A DNA stretch of 64,000 nt from NCBI RefSeq assembly GCF_033097365.1, contig NZ_AP028461.1:9761501-9825500 (forward strand), given 5' to 3'. The notes beneath the pieces are model-generated. The model worked only from the letters and a program-made list of their open reading frames with translations, was not told where the DNA came from and ran no database searches. Shown here one piece after another: positions 49,693 through 59,044 of the stretch. Each line of letters begins with the position of its first letter. Position 1 is the first letter of the stretch. The position numbers and the translations under genes were made by a program. Source of the DNA: Actinoplanes sichuanensis. Lineage in GTDB: Bacteria; Actinomycetota; Actinomycetes; Mycobacteriales; Micromonosporaceae.

Positions 49693-50071
49693 TGCTTTAG
49701 TCCTCCGCCATGCACACGCGATGGGCCAGTGGGGGGCTACGGACAGTAGCCATGCGGGCGCACCGATCCGGGTCAATCTATCCGAGAAATCCTCAGAAAA
49801 CCCCTTTCCAAGGGTCAGAGTTCGCTCGGCTGATCGGGGGATACGCGGCACTCCCGGCTTCGCTGTACGAGCGGCCACGCTGCAAGTCCACGCGGTTTCC
49901 GGCAAAGCTGGGGGTGCCGCGGGAGATCGTATCCGTCGCCCCGGTGAGACGTGAATATGAGTTCTACTTCGGATTTGTTACGTCTCGGCGACTTTGCATT
50001 AACCGAACGTGCCTGCGCGATTGCTCTGCGGAATTTATATACGTTGAGTATCGATGTGAACACAAAAAGGC
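49693..50071. other. Intergenic region upstream of the conservon
   Basis: 379 bp with no convincing gene on either strand; open frames here lack coding bias and starts with ribosome binding sites. It is AT-richer at 49960-50060 (GAATTTATATACG), where conservon promoter elements on the minus strand may lie, for example CATATT near 49955. I see no strong repeat. Confidence 0.5.
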
Positions 50072-50106
50072 GGGCCTCTCCGACCGGTTTCGGTACGGAG
50101 AGACCC
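50072..50106 (-). terminator. Intrinsic terminator of the DUF885 gene
   Basis: On the minus strand the 11-bp arms GGGTCTCTCCG and CGGAGAGGCCC (one G-U pair) are followed by GCCTTTTTG, a proper U-tract. It lies 8 nt after the DUF885 stop. Confidence 0.88.
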
Positions 50107-50113
50107 GTATGAC

Positions 50114-51784
50114 TCAAATCCTGGCCAGTGCCTTACGAAGCGGGTCGAGACCGAGCGAGCCGAGGTTCAAGGCGTCGCGGTGGAAGGTCTTGAGGTCGAA
50201 ATCACTTCCTTTGCGAGCCTTTGCCTCGTCGCGGGCCTGCAACCAGATGCGCTCACCCACCTTGTACGACGGCGCCTGCCCGGGCCACCCCAGGTACCGC
50301 TTCCACTCGAACCGGAGGACGTCCTCCTGCATCCGGCTGTGTGCCCGGAGGAACTCCCAGCCCAGCTCCGGTGTCCACCGCTCACCCGGGTGGAAACCGA
50401 ACGGATTGTCACGAGGGATCTCCAGCTCCAGGTGCATGCCGATGTCGACGATCACCCGAGCCGCCCGCAGCGACTGGCCGTCGAGCATGCCCAGCCGGTC
50501 ACCCGGATCACCCAGGTAGCCGAGCTCGTCCATCAGGCGCTCGGCGTACAACGCCCAGCCCTCGCCGTGCCCGGAGGACCAGCAGAGCAGTCGTTGCCAG
50601 CGGTTCAGCGTGTCGGCCCGGAGCAGGGTCTGGCTGATCTGGAGGTGATGGCCCGGCACACCCTCGTGGTAGACGGTGGTGACCTCGCGCCACGTGGAGA
50701 ACAGCTGCTGCGACTCGGGCACCGCCCACCACATCCGGCCCGGCCGGGTGAAATCCTCGCTCGGCCCGGTGTAGTAGATGCTGCCGTCGCTGGTCGGGGT
50801 GAGGCAGCACTCCAGTTTCCGGGCCGGCGGCTCGATGTCGAAGTGCGTGCCGTTCAGCTCGGTGATCGCCCGGTCGGAGAGCTGCTGCATCCAGTCGCGG
50901 AACGCCTCCTTGCCGCTGATCGAGCGGGCCGGGTCGGCATCCAGCGCGGCCACCGCCTCGTCGACCGACGCGCCCGGCCCGACGATCTGCGCCGACACCG
51001 CCCGCATCTCCCGCTCCAGGCGGTCCAGCTCGGCGAAGCCCCAGAGGTACGTCTCCTGAAGGTCCACCTTGGCACCGAGGAAATACTGCGAGGCCAGGGT
51101 GTACCGGTCCAGACCGGCGGCCTCCTTCTCGCGCCCGAGCGGAGCGAGCTCGTCCCGTAGGAAGTCGCCGAACGCGGAGACCGCGGCGGTGGCCGCCGCG
51201 GCGCCGCTGCGCAACTCGGCGGCGAGGGCGCCGGAGGCCTTGAGCCGGCCGGCGAGCGAGTTGAAGAAGTCGTCGCGGGCCGGATCCGTCCACGCGTCGC
51301 ACTGGTCGGCCACCGCGGCCAGCTGCTGACGTGCGCTGACCCGGCCATCCGCGGCACCCTCCAGCAGGGTCTGCCGATATTGCTCCAGCGCGCGGGGGAA
51401 CGCCTTCAGCCGGGCGGTGACGTTGGCGACCGCCTCCTCACCCTCGGTCGGCATCACGTCGAGCACCATGCGCAGCTCGTGCAGTCCGCTGGTGATGACG
51501 CTGACGTCGGTGCTGACGTAGCCCGCGTCGTGCTGGGCCAGCTGAAGGCCGAGGCGCTCCATCATGGCGTCCTTGGCTACCTGCTCGGACTCGTGCTCCG
51601 GCTCGATCACGTCGAGATCGATGACGGTCCGCCGGATCAGCTCGGCCTGTGCCGCGAAGCCCTCCGGGGAGAGGTCGTCGGTCTTGTCTTCGTAGCCGGT
51701 TATGCCGGCCGAGGTGGCGCCCGTCGGATTCAGGGCGGCCCAATCGTCGACGTAGCGGTTCGCGAGTTCGTCAATTCGTCCCAC
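50114..51784 (-). CDS. DUF885 family zinc metallopeptidase-like protein
   Basis: 556 residues. The zinc motif YHEGVPGHHLQ (HExxxGHH type) is diagnostic of DUF885; GHGEGWALYAERLMDELG supplies the downstream Glu ligand. The rest is helical, as in related M3/M32-type peptidases. No signal peptide: cytoplasmic. The GTG start has TAGGGT 8 nt upstream and no Shine-Dalgarno. Substrate unknown. Confidence 0.9.
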   Translation of the reverse strand: MGRIDELANRYVDDWAALNPTGATSAGITGYEDKTDDLSPEGFAAQAELIRRTVIDLDVIEPEHESEQVAKDAMMERLGLQLAQHDAGYVSTDVSVITSGLHELRMVLDVMPTEGEEAVANVTARLKAFPRALEQYRQTLLEGAADGRVSARQQLAAVADQCDAWTDPARDDFFNSLAGRLKASGALAAELRSGAAAATAAVSAFGDFLRDELAPLGREKEAAGLDRYTLASQYFLGAKVDLQETYLWGFAELDRLEREMRAVSAQIVGPGASVDEAVAALDADPARSISGKEAFRDWMQQLSDRAITELNGTHFDIEPPARKLECCLTPTSDGSIYYTGPSEDFTRPGRMWWAVPESQQLFSTWREVTTVYHEGVPGHHLQISQTLLRADTLNRWQRLLCWSSGHGEGWALYAERLMDELGYLGDPGDRLGMLDGQSLRAARVIVDIGMHLELEIPRDNPFGFHPGERWTPELGWEFLRAHSRMQEDVLRFEWKRYLGWPGQAPSYKVGERIWLQARDEAKARKGSDFDLKTFHRDALNLGSLGLDPLRKALARI

Positions 51785-51805
51785 GGTTGCCGACCCTACG
51801 GGACG

Positions 51806-52867
51806 TCACCCGTGTGACGCGGTCCACCGGGTGAGACGTTCGGCCGTCCAGGTGTTCACGATCCGGTCGGCCGGGACACCGCACAGCGCGGCCCGCTCAC
51901 AGCCGAAATCGAGCCAGTCCAGCTGGCCGGGGGCGTGTGCGTCGGTGTCGACAGTGAACAGGCAGCCGGCCTCGCGGGCCACGGTGAGCATCCGCTTCGG
52001 TGGATCCAGTCGATCCGGCCGTGAGTTGATCTCGATGGCCTTGCCGTGCGCCAGAACCGCCGCGATCACCTTCGCCAGATCGAAGTCGCTCGGCGGCCTG
52101 GTCCGGGCCTTGTGGTGCGCGGCGTCGCCCTCGCCAGCCGCCGACACCTTGCGGCCGGTCATGTGCCCGAGCACGTCCAGGTGCGGGTTGGCGATCGCGG
52201 TGACCATCCGCCTGGTCATCCGGGCCGAGTCGTCGCGCAGCTTGCTGTGCACCGAGCCGACCACCAGGTCCAGCCGGGCCAGCAGCTCGTCCTCCTGATC
52301 CAGGCCACCGTCCTCGAGGATGTCCACCTCGATGCCGGTCAGGATGCGGAAGCCGTCGGGCAGCGCCGCGTTCAGCCGGTCCACGTGGTCGAGCTGCCTC
52401 CGCAACCGGTCGGCGGTCAGCCCGCGGGCCACGGTCAGCCGCGGCGAATGGTCGGTCAGCACGAAATATTCGTGCCCGAGGTCGGCCGCGGCCAGCGCCA
52501 TCTCCTCGATCGGTGACCCGCCGTCGGACCAGTCGGAGTGCACGTGACAGTCGCCGCGCAGCGCGGCTCGGATCGCGGCCGCCTCGGCCGGCAGGTCGGC
52601 GCCCTCGGTCGCGGTGATCCGGCGCAGGTAGACCGGCTCCTCACCGGCCAGCGACTCGGTCACGCAGCGGGCCGTCACATCGCCGACGCCGGCCAGTTTC
52701 GCCAGGGTGCCGGCCTCGGCCCGGGCGAGCAGCTCGTCGGGTGGCGTCTTCGCGATCGTCGCGGCCGCCGACCGGAACGCACGCACCCGGTAGGTGGCCT
52801 CGTTGGCCCGCTCCAGCAGGAACGCGATGCGACGTAGGTCGGCGACCGGATCACGGGGCGAGGCCAT
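51806..52867 (-). CDS. PHP-domain phosphoesterase with N-terminal helix-hairpin-helix
   Basis: 353 residues. About 1-75 resembles the pol-beta/PolX helix-hairpin-helix region (RAFRSAAATIAKTP, LAKLAGVGDVTARCV). The PHP domain follows from 105: DCHVHSDWSDGG, YFVLTDHSPRL, GIEVDIL, VVGSVHS, DVLGHMTG, FTVDTDAHAPGQL, giving the metal ligands. It lacks a polymerase domain. TAGGCT lies 6 nt before the ATG: leaderless. Activity could be DNA 3' phosphoesterase or phosphatase. Confidence 0.9.
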   Translation of the reverse strand: MASPRDPVADLRRIAFLLERANEATYRVRAFRSAAATIAKTPPDELLARAEAGTLAKLAGVGDVTARCVTESLAGEEPVYLRRITATEGADLPAEAAAIRAALRGDCHVHSDWSDGGSPIEEMALAAADLGHEYFVLTDHSPRLTVARGLTADRLRRQLDHVDRLNAALPDGFRILTGIEVDILEDGGLDQEDELLARLDLVVGSVHSKLRDDSARMTRRMVTAIANPHLDVLGHMTGRKVSAAGEGDAAHHKARTRPPSDFDLAKVIAAVLAHGKAIEINSRPDRLDPPKRMLTVAREAGCLFTVDTDAHAPGQLDWLDFGCERAALCGVPADRIVNTWTAERLTRWTASHG

Positions 52868-52883
52868 ACCGCCAGCCTAGGCG

Positions 52884-53837
52884 TCAGCGGCCGAAGGCGT
52901 ACGCATCCTTGCGGGCCTCGACGAATCTCCGCGCCTCGTTGCCGTCCGCCGTGATGTAGCGCCACGGGTATCGGGTGACGTGGTTGCCGATCAGGTCGAA
53001 GACCCGCGCCGCCCAGCCGTACTCCCCGGCCATGAACAGCAGCATCGCGAGACCGTTGGCCCGCCCCGGCCAGCCGAAAGCCGGCCGGAACGCCGCGTTC
53101 AGCACCGAGTGCTGGGCCGCGACGACCAGGTCCCGGCGGGCCGCCGCGCTGCGGATGTGTGCCTCGTCCTCACCGGACGGCAGCCGCAGCCAGTACTCCA
53201 GGTGGGCGTCGACCATCAGGGTCGCCAGCAGCCCACCCGGGGTGGACCGGCCGAGGGCGTCGTGGGCGAAGGCGAACATCTCCGCGTGGCTGCCGGACCA
53301 CTTCTCGCAGAGGAACTGAAGCCGCTGCCGGTGGGCGATCAAATGCTCCGGCGCGTGTTCGAGCACCGCGTCGAACCGGGCGGCCGCCTCGTCCCGCCCG
53401 ACCTGGGAGCCGCGGGCCGACAGGGTCAGCCAGGTCCAGGCCGTGGTGTCGGTGGGATCCCGGTCGGTGACCTCCTTGAGGCACTTCTCGGCGAACGCGA
53501 GCCGCTCGAAGAACCCGGCGAACTGCTCGGCCGACGTGTCCTTCGCATACGCCCCACCACGGGCCTCCCACGCCCAGGCGACGGCGTGGCAGCCCTGGAT
53601 CAGCAGCGGCAGCGTCGACCCGGGCTCGTCGGCCACCCATCGGCCGATCCAATCCTGCACCCCGGTCACGTCGCTCGCGAACTCCATCAGGTACGCGCGT
53701 CCGTCCGGATCGGGCAGTGACGCGAAGACACCCCGGACGGTCTCCCGGTCCTGGGCGTGCAGCGCGGTGATCAGTGCACGGGCCCGCGGGTCACCATGCG
53801 TGGGGTCGATGTCCGGCACCCGGGAGAACGGCCACAT
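52884..53837 (-). CDS. Hypothetical TPR-like helical protein
   Basis: 317 residues, soluble and helical: ALITALHAQDRETVRGVFASLPDPDGR, FAEKCLKEVTDRDPTDTTAWTWLTLSARG and AAARFDAVLEHAPEHLIAHRQRLQFL resemble TPR repeats. No catalytic motif seen. TAAGAT lies 6 nt before the ATG, again a leaderless arrangement. It precedes the PHP gene by 16 bp on the same strand, but that gene has its own TAGGCT box. Confidence 0.75.
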   Translation of the reverse strand: MWPFSRVPDIDPTHGDPRARALITALHAQDRETVRGVFASLPDPDGRAYLMEFASDVTGVQDWIGRWVADEPGSTLPLLIQGCHAVAWAWEARGGAYAKDTSAEQFAGFFERLAFAEKCLKEVTDRDPTDTTAWTWLTLSARGSQVGRDEAAARFDAVLEHAPEHLIAHRQRLQFLCEKWSGSHAEMFAFAHDALGRSTPGGLLATLMVDAHLEYWLRLPSGEDEAHIRSAAARRDLVVAAQHSVLNAAFRPAFGWPGRANGLAMLLFMAGEYGWAARVFDLIGNHVTRYPWRYITADGNEARRFVEARKDAYAFGR

Positions 53838-53929
53838 GTGTTGATCTTATTGGTCTTGCCCAGCGGATATCGAGATCGGTACCTTCCGACGGCCGCTCGA
53901 TCGGGCGGCCGCGCGGGGGGAGGAAACTG

Positions 53930-54892
53930 TTGCGGACCATCGATTGGGTCAACGGGGCCGTCGAGATCATCGATCAGACGGCCCTGCCGGGTGAGGAACG
54001 GGTGCTGCGGCTGCACACCGTCGGCGAGCTGATCGCGGCGATCCAGTCGCTGGCGGTCCGCGGGGCACCGGCGCTGGGGGTGGCCGGAGCCTTCGGAGTT
54101 GCGCTGGCGGCCCGGATCCACGTCGACGATCCGGTGGCGCTGGCGGTGGCCGTACAGAAGGTGGAGACCGCGCGCCCGACGGCGGTCAACCTGGCCCGCG
54201 GCGCGTTACGGGCCGCCGCCCTGATCCCGCACGGACCGGAGGCCGTCTTGGCCGAGGCGTGCGCGGTGCGGGACGAGGAGATCGCCGCGTCGGCGGCGAT
54301 GGCCCGGCTCGGCGCCGACCTGATCGTCGAGCTATGCGGGGCCCGGCCCCGGCTGCTCACCCATTGCAACACCGGGGCGCTGGCCGCGGTGACCGTCGGG
54401 ACCGCCCTCGGTGTGGTCGGTGAGCTGCACCAGCGTGGCCGGCTGGCCGGGGTGATCGCCAGCGAGACGCGGCCATTGCTACAGGGCGCCCGGCTCACCT
54501 CGTGGGAGCTGACCCGCTGGGGCATCGAGCACCGGGTCGCCGTCGACTCGGCCGGGCCGTTCCTGATGGCCCGCGGCGAGGTGGACGCGGTGATCCTCGG
54601 CGCCGACCGGATCTGCGCCAACGGCGATGTGATCAACAAGATCGGGACGTACTCGCACGCTCTCGGCGCGCGTCGGGCCGGCCTTCCGTTCGTGGTGGTC
54701 GCACCGGAGTCCACAGTCGACCACGCCACCCCGTCGGGTGCGCACGTGGAGATCGAGGACCGCGGCTCGGCCGAGGTCACCGCCTGGAGCGAGGCGGTGA
54801 ACCCGGCCTTCGACATCACCCCGTTCGACCTGGTCACCGCGATCGTCACGGACCGCCGGGTGATCCGGGTCGATCGGGGCGAGAAGCCTTAA
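53930..54892 (+). CDS. mtnA: S-methyl-5-thioribose-1-phosphate isomerase
   Basis: 320 residues of the MtnA/eIF2B-alpha fold; converts MTR-1-P to MTRu-1-P in methionine salvage. RTIDWVNGAVEIIDQTALPGEE and LAVRGAPALGVAGAFGVAL at the start; catalytic Cys146 (THCNTGALA) and Asp226 (LGADRICANGDVINKIGTY). The TTG start is inferred from GGAGG a few nt upstream and from alignment with the family N-terminus. No other salvage gene lies nearby except possibly deoD. Its stop overlaps the convergent DinB gene by 4 bp. Confidence 0.93.
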   Translation: MRTIDWVNGAVEIIDQTALPGEERVLRLHTVGELIAAIQSLAVRGAPALGVAGAFGVALAARIHVDDPVALAVAVQKVETARPTAVNLARGALRAAALIPHGPEAVLAEACAVRDEEIAASAAMARLGADLIVELCGARPRLLTHCNTGALAAVTVGTALGVVGELHQRGRLAGVIASETRPLLQGARLTSWELTRWGIEHRVAVDSAGPFLMARGEVDAVILGADRICANGDVINKIGTYSHALGARRAGLPFVVVAPESTVDHATPSGAHVEIEDRGSAEVTAWSEAVNPAFDITPFDLVTAIVTDRRVIRVDRGEKP

Positions 54893-55458
54893 GCCTTCTT
54901 CCAGGGCTTCATCCAGGGCGACTCCGGCCAGCCTTCGGCGGCGGCCATCAGCGGGTACGCGGTGGCGCCGTCGACGGTCTCCCGGATGACGTCGGCGTGC
55001 CCGGTGTGCCGCGCGGTCTCCTGGATCAGGTGCAGGAGGACCCAGCGCAGCGACCAGAAGTCGTGCTCCTTGGGGTTCCACGGCACGGAGTGGTCGATCG
55101 GCACCCGGTGGTCGAGGTCGGCGATGTCCCGGACGGTCTTCTCGGTCGCCTCGGCCACCCGGTCGTACATCGCGAACAGCTCCTCGACGGTCTCGTCGTC
55201 GGCCAGCACGAAGTTGCGCTCGTAGGCGCCGTAGTCGATCGGCTGCTGCTCACCGCGGACCGTCGCCATCCAACCCTCCTCAGTGGTGGCGACGTGCTTG
55301 ATCAGGCCGGCCACGCTGAGGGCACTGGCGCTCGGCGTCGCCCGCAGCTGCTCGGGGGTGAGCCCGTAGGCGGTCAGTTTGATCACGTAACGCATCTGGG
55401 CGAGGTAGGCGAGCAGACCGTCCTGCTCGTCGGTGACGGGGCGGACCTGACCGGGCAT
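54889..55458 (-). CDS. Mini-DinB (DUF664) family protein
   Basis: 189 residues, four-helix DinB fold: LTPEQLRATPSASALSVAGLIKHVATTEEGWM and SLRWVLLHLIQETARHTGHADVIRE supply the three His ligands expected for a metal. In actinobacteria many act as thiol (mycothiol) transferases; substrate unknown. GGGAG is 6-7 nt before ATG 55458. Confidence 0.9.
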   Translation of the reverse strand: MPGQVRPVTDEQDGLLAYLAQMRYVIKLTAYGLTPEQLRATPSASALSVAGLIKHVATTEEGWMATVRGEQQPIDYGAYERNFVLADDETVEELFAMYDRVAEATEKTVRDIADLDHRVPIDHSVPWNPKEHDFWSLRWVLLHLIQETARHTGHADVIRETVDGATAYPLMAAAEGWPESPWMKPWKKA

Positions 55459-55498
55459 CGGAGACTCCCTGCGGCTGGTGTCGTGGACACCGCTAACG

Positions 55499-56443
55499 CT
55501 AGGGAAGGAAGCGGTCAGTTTCTGGCCGCTTCCCGACAAGTTCGCGCCCTTTCACCTCGGTCACCCATCCGCCTGATCGGCCCAGGGCGAGCAGGGGTCC
55601 GATTTCGGCCGGAATCGTCGTCTCGGCGCCGGGTACCGGAGGCCAGGCCCGCCGCAACTCCGACGCCGGCCGCAGAATCGGCACCAGCGCGTTCACCGGA
55701 TCCGGTTCGTCGAGCGCCGCCGCCGTGGCCGTCAGGTCGTCGATCAACCGCCGCAGCTCCGCACGAACCGCGTCGCGATTGCCGCCACACATCGCCGCGG
55801 TGAGCTCGGCACGGGTCGCCGCGACCCGGGTGCCGTCCCGGAACGAACCCGCGGCCAAGGCCCCGGCCAGCGGATCTCCGCCCAACTGCTGCGCCAGGAC
55901 GGCGGCGAACAGGTGCGGGACGTGACTGATCCGCGCCACCGCGGTGTCGTGCTCGGCCGCGGTCACCGGCACCACGCGCGCGCCCATCCCGGTGAACAAT
56001 CCGGCCAGCATCAGCCAGTCGTCGAGGTCCGTCTCGCCCGGTTCCAGGCACAACACCCAGGCACAACCCTCGAACAACCCGGCCTCGGACGCCGCGAAAC
56101 CGGACGTCTCCCGACCGGCCATCGGATGCCCGCCGACGAACCGGCGACCTGCCACCAGGTCCCTGACGGGACCCTTCACCGACGTCACATCGGTCACCAG
56201 GCCGCCATATCCGTCCAGGTCGGCGACCACTTCCGGCAAAATCGGCAGCGGTACGGCCAGAGCTGCCACAGCACAGTCGGTGACCGTCTCCCGAACCGAC
56301 CCGGCGACCTCGAACCCGGCCTCCCGGGCCAGCTCACGGGTGACCGGATCAGCGTCGAAACCCACCACGTCGTGCCCGGCCGCGCCGAGCGCCCGCAGCA
56401 ACGACCCGCCGATCAGCCCCAGCCCGATGACCGCAATACGCAC
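55499..56443 (-). CDS. tyrA: Prephenate dehydrogenase
   Basis: 314 residues: IAVIGLGLIGGSLLRALGAAGHDVVGFD is the NAD-binding Rossmann motif; DVTSVKGPV and FVGGHPMAGRETSGF carry the substrate and catalytic His region; RISHVPHLFAA follows. It oxidatively decarboxylates prephenate to 4-hydroxyphenylpyruvate for tyrosine. No ACT or chorismate mutase domain is evident. The GTG start has TAGAGT 7 nt upstream and no Shine-Dalgarno: leaderless. Confidence 0.93.
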   Translation of the reverse strand: MRIAVIGLGLIGGSLLRALGAAGHDVVGFDADPVTRELAREAGFEVAGSVRETVTDCAVAALAVPLPILPEVVADLDGYGGLVTDVTSVKGPVRDLVAGRRFVGGHPMAGRETSGFAASEAGLFEGCAWVLCLEPGETDLDDWLMLAGLFTGMGARVVPVTAAEHDTAVARISHVPHLFAAVLAQQLGGDPLAGALAAGSFRDGTRVAATRAELTAAMCGGNRDAVRAELRRLIDDLTATAAALDEPDPVNALVPILRPASELRRAWPPVPGAETTIPAEIGPLLALGRSGGWVTEVKGRELVGKRPETDRFLP

Positions 56444-56453
56444 GGCCCCGACT

Positions 56454-57212
56454 CTAGGCCTTGCAGTCGTTCTCCTTCGCCCAGGTGGCGACCGTGGCGA
56501 CCGGGCTCTTCTGACCGCCCTTACGCCACGACGCGAGATAGGTGTACGGCCAGACCACCCCGCGCCGTACCTTCCAGTCGCCGGTCTTCGCGCACGGCGG
56601 GGAGATGCCGTAGTGCAGATGGCAGACCCCGCTCGAGTTACCGGTCTTGCCGGTCTTGCCGAGCAGCTGCCCGCCCTTGACCCGGACCCCGGGCTTGATG
56701 CCGGACTGGACCTTGCTCAGGTGCGACCCGTAGTAGCGCACCCCGTCGTCACCCTCGATCGACACCGAGAGGCCGCCGTTGTTCGGCCCGTCCGGGTTCC
56801 CCTCGACGTACCGGTCGGTGAGGCTGATCTCCAGGACCGTGCCGCTCGTGGTGGCCACGAAGTCCTCGCCGCAGTTCACGAAGATGTCGGTCGCCGGGTA
56901 TTTCGAGTGCGTGTTGCTCCAGTCCACGTTCGACGCGTCGACCGGGAACACGTACTTCACCGAGGTCGTCACAGCCGACTCGGACGCGCTCGGCTTCGGC
57001 TTCGCCTTGGCCGACGCGGCGGCACTCGGGCTCGCCGGCGCGGACGCCGCGGGGGCGGCGCTCGTCGCGGCCGACTCGGCGGACGACGACTGCGCGGCCG
57101 GATCCACGAACTTCGGGGTCGCGGCCGGCTCGGCCGACCCGCCGGCGCCGCCGCAGCCGGCGAGGCAGACGGCCGCGATCGTCAGACCGGAGAGGGTACG
57201 GAGTAAACGCAC
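56454..57212 (-). CDS. M23 (LytM) peptidase-family lipoprotein
   Basis: 252 residues: lipoprotein signal with LAGCGG; an Ala/Ser/Pro-rich linker (about 25-90); then an M23 domain with HSKYPATDIFVNCGEDFVA (HxxxD ligands), GTVLEI, YGSHLSKV and HLHYGIS (HxH ligand). The zinc site looks complete, so it may cleave peptidoglycan cross-links outside the membrane. GTG start with AGGA about 8 nt upstream. It ends 10 bp before the tyrA start on the same strand. Confidence 0.88.
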   Translation of the reverse strand: MRLLRTLSGLTIAAVCLAGCGGAGGSAEPAATPKFVDPAAQSSSAESAATSAAPAASAPASPSAAASAKAKPKPSASESAVTTSVKYVFPVDASNVDWSNTHSKYPATDIFVNCGEDFVATTSGTVLEISLTDRYVEGNPDGPNNGGLSVSIEGDDGVRYYGSHLSKVQSGIKPGVRVKGGQLLGKTGKTGNSSGVCHLHYGISPPCAKTGDWKVRRGVVWPYTYLASWRKGGQKSPVATVATWAKENDCKA

Positions 57213-57307
57213 CGCGCCATCCTGGCAGAAGACCGGAGATCGTGCAGACCTGACGATGGCTAGGCTGGCAGGGCGAGTCCGTACGAGCACGCACAGGTGG
57301 GAGCGAG

Positions 57308-57706
57308 ATGGCAGACCGTCAGGTTTCCTGGCCCGCGGCCGCACCGCCGCCCCCGGGTTACGTGCCACCCCGTGACCTGCCCCCGCCACCGATCTTCACC
57401 GGCCTGCCGCCACGGCCGGTCTACCGCGAGCCGCACCCGATCGCGGCCGGGCCGGTGGTCAGTGGTCTGGCTGCGGCGACCGTGTGGTTCGTGCTGTTCG
57501 GCAGCCTCGGGAGCGGTCTCGGGTCCTACGCGTGGTGGACCATCGGCGCGGCTCTCGCCGCCTGGGCTGTCGCGGTGGTTCTGGCGCTCCTCGGCGACCG
57601 TGGCGTGGCGGTCGGCGTGGCCGTGGCGAGCGGGGTCGCGCTGTCCATCGCGATGGTCTTCGTCACCCTGCACTGGACCACCACCCTCGACTGGCCGTTG
57701 TGGTGA
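57308..57706 (+). CDS. Small integral membrane protein with Pro-rich N-terminus
   Basis: 132 residues: a cytoplasmic Pro-rich tail (APPPPGYVPPRDLPPPP), then three hydrophobic helices (VVSGLAAATVWFVLFGSLG, WWTIGAALAAWAVAVVLALL, VAVGVAVASGVALSIAMVFV). No known domain. GGGAGCG is 4-6 nt before the ATG, and TAGGCT near 57261 is a candidate -10. It is divergent from the M23 gene. Confidence 0.8.
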   Translation: MADRQVSWPAAAPPPPGYVPPRDLPPPPIFTGLPPRPVYREPHPIAAGPVVSGLAAATVWFVLFGSLGSGLGSYAWWTIGAALAAWAVAVVLALLGDRGVAVGVAVASGVALSIAMVFVTLHWTTTLDWPLW

Positions 57707-57810
57707 TTTCCGCCACCCGACGTGCCCCTCTGGTAGCCCTGAGCAGTGGGTCTGCCGACATGCTCATCGACCCTTGACTAACGCCGCGCGGCTGACGCAC
57801 TCTCGGTCGC

Positions 57811-57978
57811 ATGGCCCCCTCGCCACAACGGCTGGACCCTGAACGCAGCCGTCGCCGCCTCGAGCTGCTGGCCGCTCTGGCCCAGGCGAAATCGACACGT
57901 GAGTCGATTCCGTCGCCCCGTCTGCGCGGTCTCCGGCTCCGCGAGTTGATCGCGACTCGCCGCCGCCCGGTGAACTGA
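57811..57978 (+). CDS. Possible small basic protein
   Basis: A 55-codon frame (MAPSPQRLDPERSRRRLELL at the start, ending ATRRRPVN), Arg-rich, with GC-rich third positions. No Shine-Dalgarno and no recognised family, so this is tentative. The surrounding interval 57707-58069 holds no other feature I can support. Confidence 0.3.
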   Translation: MAPSPQRLDPERSRRRLELLAALAQAKSTRESIPSPRLRGLRLRELIATRRRPVN

Positions 57979-58069
57979 CTTCAGTTCCGTCAAGGCGTGG
58001 CGCGATGCGCCCGCCGCCGTACCCGCTACCGTCAGGCGCTGAGAGACAAAAGTCGTGTTGGGGGAAATC

Positions 58070-58597
58070 GTGTCGATTTTCGCTGCCGCCGTCGCCCGCA
58101 GTAAGAACGGCTGGACGGCGTCGGAGCTGGACCTTACGGGCCTGGCCGACATCGACGAGGTGGTGGACGCGCTGCGGGATACCGAGCCGGACGCCGACCT
58201 CGCGCTGTTGTTCGTCGAGAGCGACGACGAGTACCTCGCCATCCTGCGCCTGGACGAGGGTGAGGACCTGCGGGTCTTCGGCTCGGACTCGGGCTTCGCC
58301 GAGGAGTCGCGGATCGGTTCCGTGCTGCTCGGCGAGATCGAGGCGCCGGCCCTCGGGCTGGACGAGCTGGCCGAGGGTCAGTATGAGGGTCAAGACGAGG
58401 GAGACGACGAGGAGAAGCCGGTCGACCCGGACGCCGATCCGATCGGCGACGCCGAACTACTGGGCGACCTGGGCCTCAATGCCCAGCGGCTGCTCGCCCT
58501 CTGCGGTATGGAGGGGATGCTGCCGTCCGACGTCACCGCCGAGATCTGCCAGAAGATCGGCTGTGGCGACGAGATGGAGGAGCTGCGCGAGGCGTGA
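58070..58597 (+). CDS. tRNA adenosine deaminase-associated protein
   Basis: 175 residues from GTG 58070, with GGGGGA 4-5 nt upstream. SIFAAAVARSKNGWTASELDLTGLADIDEVVDALRD and the acidic mid-region (EGQYEGQDEGDDEE) match the actinobacterial family regularly found before tadA. The role is unproven, presumably assisting or regulating TadA. Its stop overlaps the tadA start (GTGA), so translation is coupled. Confidence 0.88.
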   Translation: MSIFAAAVARSKNGWTASELDLTGLADIDEVVDALRDTEPDADLALLFVESDDEYLAILRLDEGEDLRVFGSDSGFAEESRIGSVLLGEIEAPALGLDELAEGQYEGQDEGDDEEKPVDPDADPIGDAELLGDLGLNAQRLLALCGMEGMLPSDVTAEICQKIGCGDEMEELREA

Positions 58598-59040
58598 TCC
58601 GCCGCTTGCAGCATGAGGAGTGGATGCGGCGGGCGCTCGCCGCCGCGTCCACCTCCCCCGAGGACGTCCCGGTCGGGGCGATCATCCTCGGACCCGACGG
58701 CGCCGAACTGGCCGCCGCCGGGAACGAACGCGAACTGACCGGTGACCCGACCGGACACGCCGAGGTGCTGGCGATCCGGCGGGCCGCCGCGCGCCTGGGT
58801 TCGTGGCGCCTGGAGAACTGCACCCTGGTGGTCACCCTGGAGCCGTGCACCATGTGCGCCGGCGCACTGGTCCTGGCCCGGATCTCGACGCTGGTCTTCG
58901 GAGCCTGGGAACCCAAGACGGGCGCGGTCGGCTCCCTCTGGGACGTGGTCCGTGACACCCGCCTGAACCACCGCCCAGAGGTCTACGCGGGCGTTCTGGA
59001 AGCCAAGTGCGCCACCCTGATGCGCGACTTCTTCCGCTAA
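58594..59040 (+). CDS. tadA: tRNA-specific adenosine deaminase
   Basis: 148 residues: zinc-deaminase motifs GHAEVLAI (His55, proton-shuttle Glu57) and EPCTMCAG (Cys85, Cys88). It converts A34 to inosine in tRNA-Arg(ACG) and acts as a dimer. KTGAVGSLWDVV and the C-terminal helix are typical of TadA and not of cytosine deaminases. GTG start coupled to its partner gene. Confidence 0.95.
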   Translation: MIRRLQHEEWMRRALAAASTSPEDVPVGAIILGPDGAELAAAGNERELTGDPTGHAEVLAIRRAAARLGSWRLENCTLVVTLEPCTMCAGALVLARISTLVFGAWEPKTGAVGSLWDVVRDTRLNHRPEVYAGVLEAKCATLMRDFFR

Positions 59041-59044
59041 CCCG